NCBI RefSeq assembly: GCF_900102885.1
Contig: NZ_FNGE01000002.1
Location: 1-64,000, forward strand
Source of the DNA: Paracoccus chinensis
GTDB lineage: Bacteria > Pseudomonadota > Alphaproteobacteria > Rhodobacterales > Rhodobacteraceae
Direction of reading: 5' to 3'
DNA length: 64,000 bases
The notes under the pieces were generated by a model that saw nothing but the letters and a program-made list of their open reading frames with translations, made no database searches and had not been told where the DNA came from. Below are positions 1 through 15,447 of the stretch, in pieces; position 1 is the stretch's first letter, and the number at the start of each line of letters is the position of its first letter. Made by a program: the position numbers and the translations under genes.

Positions 1-51
1 CATCACCTTGGACAACCTGTGGCGAAAGCCGCAACGCTGAGCGTTTCTTTC

Positions 52-174
52 CCGGTCTGGTGGCCATAGCACGAGCGAAACACCCGATCCCATCCCGAAC
101 TCGGCCGTTAAGCGCCGTCGCGCCAATGGTACTGCGTCTCAAGACGTGGGAGAGTAGGTCACCGCCAGACCTGG
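52..174 (+). rRNA. rrf: 5S ribosomal RNA
   Basis: The sequence has the 5S fold: the outer helix pairs CCGGTCTGG at the 5' end with CCAGACCTGG at the 3' end. The conserved CCCATCCCGAACTCGG loop and GGGAGAGTAGG segment lie between them. It is the last rRNA of an operon whose 16S and 23S genes lie upstream of the window. The exact ends are judged from the helix and may be off by one or two bases. Confidence 0.95.
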
Positions 175-261
175 AAAGAAACGCACATCTCTCTGAAACG
201 ATCGCACCACCCCCCGCACCCAAAAACCCGCGGGGAACCCGCTGCACAAACGCAGCACGGA

Positions 262-338
<77 letters not shown>

Positions 339-367
339 AACTCTTGCAATATATCCGCTACATGCGC

Positions 368-390
368 AGCGCCCCACGGGGCGCTTTCTG
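368..390 (+). terminator. rho-independent-like terminator of the rrn operon
   Basis: AGCGCCCC and GGGGCGCT form a perfect 8-bp stem (368-385) with a two-base loop, followed by a short T-containing run (TTTCTG). It lies 30 bp after tRNA-fMet, so it most likely ends the rRNA operon transcript. Confidence 0.7.
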
Positions 391-1164
391 CGTTCCGCAA
401 GCGTGTCAGCAAAGCACAGGCGGTGGATGGCAGGACATGGTGCAAAAATGAGGGTCCGATTGCGGTACTCTCGCACTGTGTTCTGGAGTGCAGCCTGGGG
501 CCGTGACATTACTCCACCGCGACGTCCCTCGGTTTGCCGTCGATTTTGCCTCACCACGCAGGCGCAGACGGCACGAGGGGAAGTCGCTGCACCAAACACA
601 GGTCCTCGGAATAATCGAGGGACAAAATCAACACATCGCCTTGACTGCATGCCGTCGGCGACGGCCCTGTGTGGGCCCCGGATCGGGCCCGGTCAGGTTC
701 TGCAAGCTTATTATGGCGGCATGAACCTCTCTCACGCCCGGCGGCTGAGGCACTCGAGGTTTGAGCCTGCGAAGGCACTGGCTCCAAAGAACAGGCGAAC
801 AGCGGCAACTTGAAACGGCTACTGGCCGACACGACGCTGCCAGCACGTACTAATGGACTCGTCGCGATCGAAGCCAATGGAAGCTACCGGTCCGAGAGCC
901 ATGGCTAAGGCATAACCATACAGAGCGTACGACGGACAGCGGTGCTTACGACGATGCGGGATCCTGATATAGGGCGTCCACTATGCAGCCAGGCCGGATC
1001 GACCGCGCTCTCTGCCCACGCAAGGCCCTGGGCAGCCCAAGAACATAGGCAGAGGGTCTGCTTAGCGCGGTTTGCGCCAGCTATGCGCCCTCGTCAGCCC
1101 CCTCAGTATCGGCAACTCTCTGGACAGGGCAAGGTCGACCGCAACCTTCAACAGGCCGACCCGA
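391..1164. other. gene-free, apparently decayed stretch
   Basis: I see no convincing gene in these 774 bases. The open frames are short, have no usable start signals and resemble no family I know. At about 808-852 one plus-strand frame reads NLKRLLADTTLPA, which resembles the C-terminal coiled coil of IS3-type OrfA transposases, but stops and frame changes surround it. This could be a worn insertion sequence remnant; the resemblance is weak. Confidence 0.3.
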
Positions 1165-3146
1165 TTATCCCAACTTCAGCAGGTTCCCGATCGCCGTGTG
1201 GACCTGCGCTGTGTCGAAGGGCTTGGCCAGGAGGGTCGCAGCCCGTGTCGGCAGTTCGTCAGCATCCGCGCGGAAACCCGAGATGAAGAGTACCGGCAGA
1301 TCATTGCGACGCTCGCGCAGCAATTCGCAAAGGCGAGGACCATTCAACTGCCCTGGCATCACGCAATCGGTGACCAGAAGATCGATACTCGCGGGATCCA
1401 GTGCCTCTGCCGCTGCGTCGGCGCTATCAAAGCTGGTGACTGCGCAGCCCAGCTCGCTGAGCATGCCGCAGGTGACATCGCGCAGCGCGTCGTTGTCCTC
1501 GACCACGGCCACGCGCAACCCGGTCAGGTCGACCGCGGCAGCATGCGGGGCGTCCTGGGCCAGTCCCGCGGGGTTCTGCATCGGCGGCAGGTAGAGATGT
1601 ACGGTCGTGCCCTCGCCCGGCGCGCTCTCGATCCGCAGCCCGCCCCCCGACTGGCGCAGGAAGCCATAGATCGAACTCAGCCCCAGCCCCGTGCCCTTGT
1701 CCGGCCCCTTGGTCGTGAAGAAGGGCTCCAGCGCGCGGGTCTGGGTTTCCGCGTCCATGCCCGTGCCGCTGTCGCTGACCGACAGGCGGAGGAAGGGCTG
1801 GGCCGGCAGGCCCGCCATCGCGGCCTCGTCCGTATCCAGTTCGACCAGCCGCGCCGTCACCGCCAGGCTGCCGCCGTCGGGCATCGCGTCGCGGGCGTTC
1901 ACCACCAGATTGACGATCGCTCCCTCGAACTGCGAGGCGTCGATCCACACCGGCGGCAGGTCCGCGGGGATGTCCAGCGTCGCGGTGACGGTCTCGCCCA
2001 GCACGCGTTCGAACAGCCCGCGCAGGCGATCCATCTCCGATGTCACGTCCAGTTCGCGAGGTTGCAGCTTCTGCCGGCGGGCAAAGCCCAACAGCCGCTT
2101 GGTCAAGTCGGCGCAGCTTTGCGCGGCCTGCAGCGCAAGCGCCAGCCGCCCGCGGCTGCGGTCGTCCAGCTCGGCGGTAGCCTGCACCCGGTCCAGCGAG
2201 CCGATGATGACGCCCAGCATGTTGTTGAAATCATGCGCGACCCCGCCCGAAAGCTGCCCGATCGCCTCGAGCTTCTGGGCATGGGTCAGCTGCTCCTCCA
2301 GCCGCTTGCGGCTGGTGATGTCGGTGACGACGCCGGAAATCATCAGCCCGTCCTCGCCCTCATCGCCGGCGCTGGCGCGTTCCATCATCCAGCGCTCGTC
2401 GCGGCCACACTGGATGCGGTATTCGATCTCGTAGCCTTGGGGCAGCGCGGCCAGCGCCGCCGCCAGCCGCGGCCGGTCGTCGAGATGGACGCGGTCCATC
2501 CAGTCGCCGATGACGAAATCGGGATCGTCCGCCGCCCCACAGAGCACCTGGACATTGCCACCAACGAAGCGGCGCGCCTCCTCGCCCGGCTCGATCACGA
2601 ACAGCGCCAGCGGCAGCGCGTCCAGCACCAGCGCCTGGGTCATCAGCGTGCGTTCCAGCTCGCGCGCGACCTCGGCCTCGCGGGCGCGGACGGCGAGGTT
2701 CTCGGCCATCAGCTGGCGCTCGGCCTCGGCCTTCAGCGCGATCTGGCGGCGCTGCTCGTAAAGCTGGGCGAAGACCTGCACCTTGGACCGCAGGATCAGC
2801 GGCTCGGCGGGCTTCAGGACGTAATCGACAGCGCCTGCGGCATAGCCCCGGAACTGGTGCGAGGTCTCCTTGTCGACGCCCGACAGGAAGATGATCGGCA
2901 CGTGGCGCGAGCGTTCGCGCTGGCGGATCAGCTCGGCGGTCTCGTAGCCGTCCATGCCGGGCATCCGGACGTCCAGCAGGATCACCGCGAATTCGTGGCG
3001 CAGCACGGCGCGCAGGGCCTCGGCCCCCGAAGACGCGGTGACGACCGGATGGCCGAGATCGGCCAGCACGGCCTGCGCCGCGACCAGGTTGGCCTCGTCG
3101 TCATCGACGACGAGGATCCGGGCCGGCGCGTCGGCCGCGGCGCCGC

Positions 3147-3150
<4 letters not shown>
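1165..3150 (-). CDS. hybrid sensor histidine kinase (receiver - PAS - kinase - receiver)
   Basis: This 661-residue cytoplasmic protein has no membrane segment. An N-terminal receiver (about 10-125) has acidic pair VVDDD and phosphoacceptor D60 in [12 protein letters not shown] coiled coil (about 130-175), a PAS-like segment (175-280), a HisKA domain with H306 in GGVAHDFNN and an ATPase domain with SGTGMD and KGTGLGL follow. A C-terminal receiver has D595 in [10 protein letters not shown]. The GTG start at 3150 overlaps the upstream kinase stop in GTGA, so the two are translationally coupled. An input receiver on a kinase suggests it is driven by phosphotransfer, perhaps from the upstream multi-HAMP kinase. 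The ligand and output are unknown. Confidence 0.9.
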
Positions 3151-8384
<5,234 letters not shown>

Positions 8385-8397
8385 GGTGGTTCCGGGA

Positions 8398-8787
8398 TCA
8401 GTCGGCATTGCGCAGGCGGGCCGCGCGCTGCAGCACGGCGGTGAGGTCGTCGGGCATGCAGGGCTTTTCCACCACCGCCACCGGCTTGAGCGCGGCGACG
8501 GCGGGATCGTCGGCCAAGCCGCTGTCGCCCGAGATGAAGATGATGGCGATGTCCTGGTCGCGGGCCATTGCCTCGGCCGCCGCGATCCCGCTGGCCCCGC
8601 CCTTGAGGTTGGCATCCATCAGGGCAATGTCGGGCCGGTGCTGCTGCGCCAGCGCGACCGCGTCGGGAGCGGTGCGGGCGACGCCCACCACCTCGAAGCC
8701 GGCATCCTCGACGAGGTCGGCCAGGAACATCGAGACAAGGACCTCATCCTCGGCGATCAGCACACGGAGCTTGGCAGACGTGGACAT
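8398..8787 (-). CDS. single-domain response regulator
   Basis: A 129-residue stand-alone receiver: acidic cluster IAEDE near residue 13, phosphoacceptor Asp in [11 protein letters not shown] near residue 57, FISGDSG and the conserved Lys in VEKPCMP. There is no output domain, so it probably acts as a phosphate shuttle or by protein contact. It is the first gene of the signalling operon; the next gene starts 13 bp after its stop. Partner specificity is inferred from this linkage only. Confidence 0.9.
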   Translation of the reverse strand: MSTSAKLRVLIAEDEVLVSMFLADLVEDAGFEVVGVARTAPDAVALAQQHRPDIALMDANLKGGASGIAAAEAMARDQDIAIIFISGDSGLADDPAVAALKPVAVVEKPCMPDDLTAVLQRAARLRNAD

Positions 8788-9640
8788 GCGGTTCTTTCGA
8801 TAAGGCTAGGAATGAGAGCGCGTTGACAGGTATGGCACGCAGCATCTGGCCGCAATCGTCCGTCTGCAGCTCTCGGGGCTTGGCAGCCCGGAGCGCGCCG
8901 TCACATGCCTCAACTGAAAAAACATGGCTATCGAGAAGGTTGTGCTGATGATGTGACCGCCCACCAATGGCATCTCTGTGCCGAGTGGGTCTGCGACGAT
9001 CCACAGAGGGGAGCGCTCATGTCGCCAGAACCGCGGCAAACCTGAATGATCAATATCGCTGATGGGGCCTTTTCTGCCGCTGTCACGCTCCTGTCATTCT
9101 TTGAGTTCCAGCCTCTGCCTGCGGAAAGGGCGGCGTCCGGGCCTGTGGCAGCCGAGGCAGGTTCCCACAACGCCTCGGAAAAAGCCTCGCTCGAGGAGGC
9201 GGCTGGCGATGTGGCGGCGAGACGCTGGAGAGAGGGTCAGTCCCCTTAATCGCTGAACAAGAAATTGCGCGCTAACCCCGGCCAACCGGATTCCGGCAGT
9301 GCCGGACATGCGAAGGGCGTGGCAGGCCGCAGCAGCCTGCTCGTTTCGAAGCATGGGAAGTGCATCTCCAGCTTCCAAGAGGTCGGCCATCACATCACAG
9401 CCTTCCGACACTTGACCGTAGCCGGAGCGGTCGAGGCGGGATGCCACTATCGCGCGGTCGCAGCGCTGGCGCAGCCTTGCCCACACCATCCAAGCTCGCA
9501 GGCTCATCATTCTGCCGTGCCGCGTCGCAGAGTGAGCAGGTGACAGGCCCTGTCTTCGACACAAGCGATGGACAAGCCGGGAACCTCGGCGGGGACACGA
9601 CGGCCCAGGACCGCAACGGGGTCGAGCACGCGTTGCCCCG
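8788..9640. other. gene-poor stretch upstream of the signalling operon
   Basis: About 850 bases without a gene I can support. The first 100 bases should hold the promoter of the minus-strand signalling operon, but I find no clear -35/-10 pair. A 156-codon minus-strand frame at 9094-9564 has an unusual, Arg-rich composition and no family resemblance, so I do not call it. The neighbouring epoxide hydrolase remnant suggests the whole stretch is decaying DNA. Confidence 0.4.
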
Positions 9641-9646
9641 CATCAG

Positions 9647-10283
9647 TTGCGGTTTTCAGCCAAAGCCATGGCGTCCCTGATAACCGACGCGCTCGGTTAC
9701 CCACGGTTCGAAGCGCAGGGAGGCCACTGGGGCTTGTTCGTCGCGGCAAGGCTCGACCATGCCTGTTCCGACAGGATCTCGGGCATCCACCTGAACTTCA
9801 TGCCGCCACGGCGCGATGCAGGACTGATCGCGGAGCCCACCCCGGAAGAGGCGCGCTATCTTCAGAAATTCGCGCATTTCCTTGGCGAAGAAGCCGGCTA
9901 CCAGGCCATTCAGGGCACGCGCCCACAGACCCTAGCCTACGCCCTGACCGACTCTCCCGCGGGGCTGGCCGCGTGGATAACCGAGAGGTTCCGGGGCTGG
10001 TCGGATTGCGGGGGCGATCAATTCGTCCTTCGGGCCCCATCATGCGCGGGCTCACGACCCTTGGCCGGTTCCCGTGGGCAAAACGGCCGATGTGCCGACC
10101 GGCCATGCGGCCTCCCGGCGAGAGATCTTGCGCCCGCTACGCTCGCTGGCCGCAAGGACCTTTACCGACACCCGGCGGTGCACATCGTTCGAGCGTGGCG
10201 GCCACTTCCCCGCGCTCGAGCAGCCTGACGCCCCCGCGACCGAAATTCGGGCCTTTCTCCGCCTTTGCAGAACCGGGCAGTAG
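9647..10283 (+). pseudogene. epoxide hydrolase remnant (alpha/beta hydrolase)
   Basis: The frame from 9647 reads ITDALGYPRFEAQGG, then HLNFMPPRRDAGL and YQAIQGTRPQTLAYALTDSP, which match the catalytic and cap segments of EphX1-type epoxide hydrolases. The nucleophile motif reads AQGGHWG where the family has GGDWG, so the catalytic Asp is lost. After about 10016 the homologous text moves to another frame (RAHDPWPVPVGKTADVPTGH, later FERGGHFPALEQP). The segment normally between them, with the catalytic acid region, is missing. The N-terminal EHN half is also absent. The gene is thus truncated, deleted internally and frameshifted. Confidence 0.8.
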
Positions 10284-10407
10284 TCTCGCGCACGGATGCT
10301 CAACCCGAGGGCAGGCACCCCGACAGCCCTCCGCAGAAAGGCAACCAGAGCCTTCCGGCCTGCGCGCCGGGGTTGTCCCCCGCGCGCGCGGTGCCTAGGT
10401 TGCCGCG

Positions 10408-11181
10408 ATGGATCAGAAATCCAATCAGACGACTGGAGGCCTGCAGGCCCTGGACGGATTGCCCGACGATGTGAACGGCCTGGCCGTGTTTCTCGACATC
10501 GACGGCACGCTTCTGGACATTGCCGACACCCCCGACGGGATCAGCGTGCCTTCGGGCCTGCCCGCGGCTCTGGCCCGGCTGGCCGCGAGGCTGGGCGGCG
10601 CGGTGGCGCTGGTTACCGGGCGCTCGGTTGCCACGGTTGATCGGCTGTTTCCCGGCCTTCCTGTCGTGATCAACGGGCTGCATGGCGCGGAATGGCGCGA
10701 CGGGGCCGGGCGGGTTTTCGGCGCCGGCGTCACCGACGAGTTCTCGGCGGCCAAGCACCGGCTGCGCGAGCAGGCGGCGCGCTGGCCTGGCGTCATCTTC
10801 GAGGACAAGGGTGCCGCCTTTGCCGCGCATTACCGCCTTGCCCCGGCCAGCGAGGGACAGGTGCGGCACCTGATGCGGGCGCTTTCCGAAAGCGTGGGCG
10901 ACGGATGGAAACTGCAGGAGGGCAAGGCGGTTGTGGAGTTGCGGCCGCGTGGCCGTGACAAGGGAGATGCATTGATGCAGACGATGGGGCACGAGGCTTT
11001 CGCGGGACGGCTGCCGCTGGCGATCGGGGACGACGTGACGGACGAGGCGATGTTCGCGGCCGCGAACCGCTTGGGCGGCCTGTCGGTCCGGGTCGGCACG
11101 GATCGGCGCGACACCCTCGCGCAGGGCCGCGTCGCCTCGCCGGCGGATGTGCGCGCCTGGGTTGAACGGGTGGCGCGATGA
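10408..11181 (+). CDS. otsB: trehalose-6-phosphate phosphatase
   Basis: OtsB removes the phosphate of trehalose-6-phosphate, the second step of trehalose synthesis. The 257-residue protein is a HAD phosphatase. The nucleophile motif is DIDGTLLD (about residues 29-36), followed by VALVTGRS and the cap segment NGLHGAEWR. A Lys-containing KGAAFAAHY and the metal-binding GDDVTDEAMF come later. Its stop overlaps the next start in ATGA, so the three genes form a coupled otsB-GH15-otsA operon. Trehalose serves in osmotic and desiccation protection. Confidence 0.93.
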   Translation: MDQKSNQTTGGLQALDGLPDDVNGLAVFLDIDGTLLDIADTPDGISVPSGLPAALARLAARLGGAVALVTGRSVATVDRLFPGLPVVINGLHGAEWRDGAGRVFGAGVTDEFSAAKHRLREQAARWPGVIFEDKGAAFAAHYRLAPASEGQVRHLMRALSESVGDGWKLQEGKAVVELRPRGRDKGDALMQTMGHEAFAGRLPLAIGDDVTDEAMFAAANRLGGLSVRVGTDRRDTLAQGRVASPADVRAWVERVAR

Positions 11182-13013
11182 ACGTCCCCGTCGAATCCCT
11201 CGCCCCCGCCACGACCAGCACGGTCCCGGCCCACTCGCTTGACCTCGGGGTCATCGGCAACGCGGCGGCGGCCGCGCTGGTGGACCGCAACGGCTCGATC
11301 GTCTGGATGTGCGCGCCGCGCATGGATGGCGACCCGATCTTCTGCCGCCTTCTGGGCGGGCCCGCAGGGCAGGGTGGCGGCGACTGGTCGATCACCGTCG
11401 AGGACTTTGCCCACAGCGAGCAGCGCTATCTTCGCAACACGGCGATCCTGGAAACGATCCTGACCGACGGCTCGGGCAACCGGCTGCGCATCCTCGACTT
11501 CGCGCCGCGCTTCAAGGACCTGGGCCGCATGTTCCGCCCCCTGGGCATCGTGCGCATCATCGAGCCGCTGGAGGGCACCCCCCGCGTCCGCGTCCTGATG
11601 CGCCCCCGGCACGGCTATGGCGCCCATGTTCCCGAGATCACGCGCGGCACCAACCACATCCGCTTCATCCTGGGCGACCAGGTGCTGCGCCTGACCACCA
11701 ACGCCCCGGTCGATTTCGTCGAGAACGGCAAGGCCTTCCTGGTCGATCGCCCTTATGCCTTCGTCTTCGGCGCCGACGAGCGGCTGTCGCAGGCCCCCAT
11801 GCAGATCGCCCGCAGCTTCCTGGACCAGACCGCCAGCTACTGGCGCGACTGGGTCCGCTACCTGTCGGTGCCGCTGGACTATCAGGACGTGGTGATCCGC
11901 TCGGCCATCACGCTGAAGCTCTGCGCGCATGAGGAAACCGGCGGCATCGTCGCGGCGCTGACGACCTCGATCCCCGAATACGGGGAAAGCGGGCGGACCT
12001 GGGATTATCGCTTCTGCTGGCTGAGGGATTCCTATTTCACCGTCAGCGCGCTGAACCTGCTGGGCGCGACCCGGACGATGGAGGATTACCTCGCCTATGT
12101 CTCGAACATTGCGGCAGGCTCGCCCGACGGCTACCTGCAGCCCCTGTTCGGGCTGGGGCTGGAACGGCAGGTGGACGAGGAGACCGTTCCGACCCTGCCC
12201 GGCTATCGCGGCCTCGGCCCCGTGCGCAGGGGCAACGCCGCCTATACGCAGGTGCAGAACGACGGCTACGGCTCGGTGATCCTGTCGATCACGCAGGCCT
12301 TCTTCGACGAACGCCTGCCCACCATGGGCGGCGAGGCGCTGTTCACCCGGCTGGAACGGCTGGGGCGGCAGGCGGCCGAGCGCTGGAACCAGCCCGACGC
12401 GGGCCTGTGGGAATTCCGCACCCGCGGCGCCGTCCATACCCATTCCGCCGTGATGTGCTGGGCCGCCTGCGACCGGCTGGCCAAAATCGCGGCCAAGCTG
12501 GCGCTGCCCGAGCGGCAGGCGCATTGGCGGGCCGAGGCCGACAAGATCCGCGAAGGCATCCTCGAACAGGGCTGGAACAAGGAGCTGCAGAGCTTTGTCT
12601 CCAGCTTCGGCGGCCAGGACCTGGACGCGAGCCTGCTGCTGATGCCGCAGATCGGCATCATCCCGGCGCATGACCCGCGCTTCCTGTCCACGCTGGACGC
12701 CTGCGAGAAGCACCTGCGCTTTGGCAACCACCTTTACCGCTACCGTGCGCCCGACGATTTCGGGGCGCCGGAAACCGCCTTCACCGCCTGCACCTTCTGG
12801 CTGATCGACGCGCTGGTCCGCGTCGGCCGGCGCGAGGATGCCCGCCAGATCTTCGACGAGATCCTGCGGACCCGGAACCACCTTGGCCTGCTGTCCGAAG
12901 GGGTGCATGTCGAGACGGGCGAGCTTTGGGGCAACTTCCCGCAGACCTATTCAATGGTCGGGCTGGTCTATGCGGCGATGCACCTGTCCCGCCGCTGGGA
13001 GGATGTCCTTTGA
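11178..13013 (+). CDS. glycoside hydrolase family 15 protein
   Basis: This 611-residue protein has the bacterial GH15 architecture: an N-terminal beta-sandwich (about 20-220) and an (alpha/alpha)6 catalytic barrel. RTWDYRFCWLRDS is the substrate-binding signature. The likely general acid is the Glu of GLWEFRTRG and the likely base the second Glu of ETGELWGNFPQ. Members act as glucoamylases, trehalases or glucodextranases; specificity cannot be read from sequence. Lying between otsB and otsA with a 4-bp overlap on each side, it probably degrades trehalose or a related glucoside, giving synthesis and turnover in one transcript. There is no signal peptide, so it is cytoplasmic. Confidence 0.9.
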   Translation: MNVPVESLAPATTSTVPAHSLDLGVIGNAAAAALVDRNGSIVWMCAPRMDGDPIFCRLLGGPAGQGGGDWSITVEDFAHSEQRYLRNTAILETILTDGSGNRLRILDFAPRFKDLGRMFRPLGIVRIIEPLEGTPRVRVLMRPRHGYGAHVPEITRGTNHIRFILGDQVLRLTTNAPVDFVENGKAFLVDRPYAFVFGADERLSQAPMQIARSFLDQTASYWRDWVRYLSVPLDYQDVVIRSAITLKLCAHEETGGIVAALTTSIPEYGESGRTWDYRFCWLRDSYFTVSALNLLGATRTMEDYLAYVSNIAAGSPDGYLQPLFGLGLERQVDEETVPTLPGYRGLGPVRRGNAAYTQVQNDGYGSVILSITQAFFDERLPTMGGEALFTRLERLGRQAAERWNQPDAGLWEFRTRGAVHTHSAVMCWAACDRLAKIAAKLALPERQAHWRAEADKIREGILEQGWNKELQSFVSSFGGQDLDASLLLMPQIGIIPAHDPRFLSTLDACEKHLRFGNHLYRYRAPDDFGAPETAFTACTFWLIDALVRVGRREDARQIFDEILRTRNHLGLLSEGVHVETGELWGNFPQTYSMVGLVYAAMHLSRRWEDVL

Positions 13014-14410
13014 GCCGGCTGATCGTCGTCTCGAACCGCGTTCCCGACCCCGCCAAGGGACCGCCGGCCGGGGGGCTGGCCGTCGCGCTGAACTCGGCGC
13101 TGGAAAAGATGGGCGGCGTCTGGATGGGCTGGACCGGCAAGTCCAGCGGCGTGAAGGAGCCGGGGCCTCTTCAGTTCGTGGAACGGGGCAACATCACCTT
13201 CGCGCTGACGGACCTGTCGCGGCGCGACCTGGCCGAATACTACACGGGCTTCGCCAACAGTGTCCTCTGGCCGCTCTGCCATTACCGGCTGGACCTGACC
13301 GAATACGCCCGCAAGGACATGGCCGGCTATTTCCGGGTGAACCGTCTCTTTGCGGAACGGCTGCGCCCGCTGATCCAGCCTGACGACATCATCTGGATCC
13401 ACGACTACCACCTGATCCCCATGGCCTCCGAGCTGCGCCGCCTGGGGGTCGGGAACCGCATCGGCTTCTTCATGCACATCCCCTGGCCCTCGCCGGATGT
13501 GTTCTTCACGCTGCCCGTGCACGAAGCGATCATCGACAACCTGACCGCCTATGACCTTCTGGGCTTCCAGACCGAGCATGACGTCGAGAATTTCGCGCTG
13601 GCCCTCAAGCGCGACGGGATCGGGCGCGACATGGGCGACGGCTGGATGGCCGCCTATGGCCGGCGCTTCCAGGCAAAGGCCTTTCCCATCGGCATCGACG
13701 TGGCCGAGTTCGCCTCGACCGCCAGAGAGGCCGTGCGGAGCAAGGCCGTCAAGCGCACCGCCGTCAGCTTCGCCGGGCGCGACCTGATCATCGGTGTGGA
13801 CCGGCTGGATTATTCCAAGGGCCTGACCCACCGCATCGACGGCTTCGAGCGCTTCCTGATCGCCAACCCCGCTTGGCGCGGCCGCACGACGCTGCTGCAG
13901 GTGACGCCGAAGTCGCGCAGCGAGGTGCAGGGCTATTCCGACATGCAGCGGCAGGTGGCCGAGCATGCGGGCCGCGTGAACGGCGCGATGGGCACGCTGG
14001 ACTGGACGCCGATCCGCTACATCAACCAGTCGGTCGGTCGCAACACGCTCGCGGGGCTTTACCGCATCGCGCGGGTGGGACTGGTGACGCCCCTGCGGGA
14101 CGGCATGAACCTGGTCGCCAAGGAATTCGTCGCCGCCCAGAACCCCGCCGATCCCGGCGTCCTCGTCCTGTCCCGCTTCGCCGGGGCCGCGCGCGAGCTG
14201 GACGCCGCGGTGCTGGTCAATCCCTACGATGTCGAGGCGATCGGCAATGCCATCGCCCGCGCCCTGTCGATGCCGCTCGAGGCAAGGGTGGAACGCTACA
14301 CGGCGATGATGGCCAGGATCGAGCAGAACGACATCTCGAAATGGTCCGCGGACTTCCTCGGCATGCTGCAACCCGAGCAGCAGCGCACCACCGAACCGGC
14401 CCTGGCCTGA
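13010..14410 (+). CDS. otsA: trehalose-6-phosphate synthase
   Basis: OtsA (GT20) joins UDP-glucose or a similar donor to glucose-6-phosphate. The start is a TTG at 13010: it follows GGGAGG by 6 bases, overlaps the GH15 stop, and gives the family N-terminus [13 protein letters not shown]. The 466 residues, about the usual length, hold the GGLAVAL loop, the acceptor-site [21 protein letters not shown] and the donor-site [10 protein letters not shown]. Longer in-frame extensions upstream lie inside GH15 and are not credible. It completes the trehalose operon. Confidence 0.95.
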   Translation: MSRLIVVSNRVPDPAKGPPAGGLAVALNSALEKMGGVWMGWTGKSSGVKEPGPLQFVERGNITFALTDLSRRDLAEYYTGFANSVLWPLCHYRLDLTEYARKDMAGYFRVNRLFAERLRPLIQPDDIIWIHDYHLIPMASELRRLGVGNRIGFFMHIPWPSPDVFFTLPVHEAIIDNLTAYDLLGFQTEHDVENFALALKRDGIGRDMGDGWMAAYGRRFQAKAFPIGIDVAEFASTAREAVRSKAVKRTAVSFAGRDLIIGVDRLDYSKGLTHRIDGFERFLIANPAWRGRTTLLQVTPKSRSEVQGYSDMQRQVAEHAGRVNGAMGTLDWTPIRYINQSVGRNTLAGLYRIARVGLVTPLRDGMNLVAKEFVAAQNPADPGVLVLSRFAGAARELDAAVLVNPYDVEAIGNAIARALSMPLEARVERYTAMMARIEQNDISKWSADFLGMLQPEQQRTTEPALA

Positions 14411-14454
14411 AGGCAGCCACCGCGAGATCCGGGGCCGCCTAAGTTATCGAGGAC

Positions 14455-14614
14455 CTGGACCCTGCCTTCCACTGCGGAATGACCGCGCATCATGCCGGGG
14501 CCATCGCCATGCCGGGTTGAACTGGAATACGGCGATGACGAGCAGTCGAAGGCTGGGCTGTCGGAGATGCAGAAGATGACCGCTTGGGTCGAGAAGAACG
14601 CAGGACAGCAGTAA
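14455..14614 (+). pseudogene. DUF305 (CopM-like) gene remnant
   Basis: One frame reads GMTAHHAGAIAM, the metal-binding core of DUF305 proteins (family form GMIPHHxGAIxMA). The text then jumps frame to RVELEYGDDEQSKAGLSEMQ and KMTAWVEKNAGQQ, matching the family C-terminus, and ends at TAA 14614. The N-terminal half and signal peptide are gone and the remaining part is frameshifted. DUF305 proteins are periplasmic and linked to copper handling. In related bacteria they often stand beside a small cytochrome c like the next gene, which supports the reading. Confidence 0.7.
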
Positions 14615-14713
14615 GCACCACGGCCGCCGCTGAACCTGCAAGGACCGATCTGCCGCAGATCTGGAACACGGGCGCATGCCGAACCGGCAAGGCTGTCCTG
14701 TTCGGGCCAGTGC

Positions 14714-15169
14714 CTAGCCACCGTTTCGTCTGGCCTGGATGGCGCGGATGTCGTCGGGCCAGTTCGACTTGATGAAGGACAGGATGGCGGCGATGTCGTC
14801 CTCGGTCAGGATCTCGCCGAAGGCGGGCATGCCCGAGGTCATGGCTACCCCCATGTCATCCAAGACCGCCTGCCCGCCCCGGCGGATGTAGTCCGTCAGC
14901 ATGGCATCGTCATGGTGCCAGGTGTGACCGGAATCGTCATGCGGCGGGGCAGGGAAGGTGCCGTCCGCGCCGGGAAGCTGCCAGTCGGGCTGGCCCTCCA
15001 GCCGTGCTCCGTGGCAGTTCGCGCAATGGATGGCGTAAAGCTCGGCCCCATGCCGCAGTTCGGCGCGCTTGGCGTAGGCCCATCCTGCCCGGAGCGTTCC
15101 ACCGGCCAAGGTTGCGGCAAGCAGCCATGTCGCCGGAAGGACGAGGGCGGATGGAAAGCTTCGGGACAT
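14714..15169 (-). CDS. c-type cytochrome, membrane-anchored
   Basis: This 151-residue protein has an N-terminal hydrophobic segment (about 5-25) that acts as signal or anchor and one haem site CANCHG near residue 45. The axial Met is probably in MTSGMPAFGEIL. The stretch FPAPPHDDSGHTWHH is typical of small cytochromes found near DUF305/copper genes. ILTEDDIAAILSFIKSNWP is the final helix. It should be a periplasmic electron carrier; its partner is unknown. The ATG at 15169 was chosen because it directly precedes the signal segment. The linked DUF305 gene is broken, so it may be an orphan of a former copper module. Confidence 0.85.
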   Translation of the reverse strand: MSRSFPSALVLPATWLLAATLAGGTLRAGWAYAKRAELRHGAELYAIHCANCHGARLEGQPDWQLPGADGTFPAPPHDDSGHTWHHDDAMLTDYIRRGGQAVLDDMGVAMTSGMPAFGEILTEDDIAAILSFIKSNWPDDIRAIQARRNGG

Positions 15170-15447
15170 GGCGGGCAGATTGCGGCCCTTTGCGCGAAGG
15201 TCAACCTTGGCGCTGACAGCGCCCGGGGGAGTGCCCCGGACGTAGCAGGGCAGTAACGTCAGGCGGTCCGCGGCGGCGGAAGGCAATCTCAAGGCACAGG
15301 TCGGCCTCACCCATGGCTCACCGACAGGATCAGGGCCGGAAACCTGCCCTCCCGCTACGTCGCTCTTACTATCAGACCAACTGTCCTCTTGCCTGCGGGA
15401 CCGGGCGCAGCCAATCGGGGGCTGTTCAGGCGAAGGGTGACAACAGG

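Noticed and set aside
9094-9564. 156-codon minus-strand frame in the gap before the epoxide hydrolase remnant
   Set aside because: No recognisable domain, poor start context and location in decayed DNA; cannot be supported as a gene.
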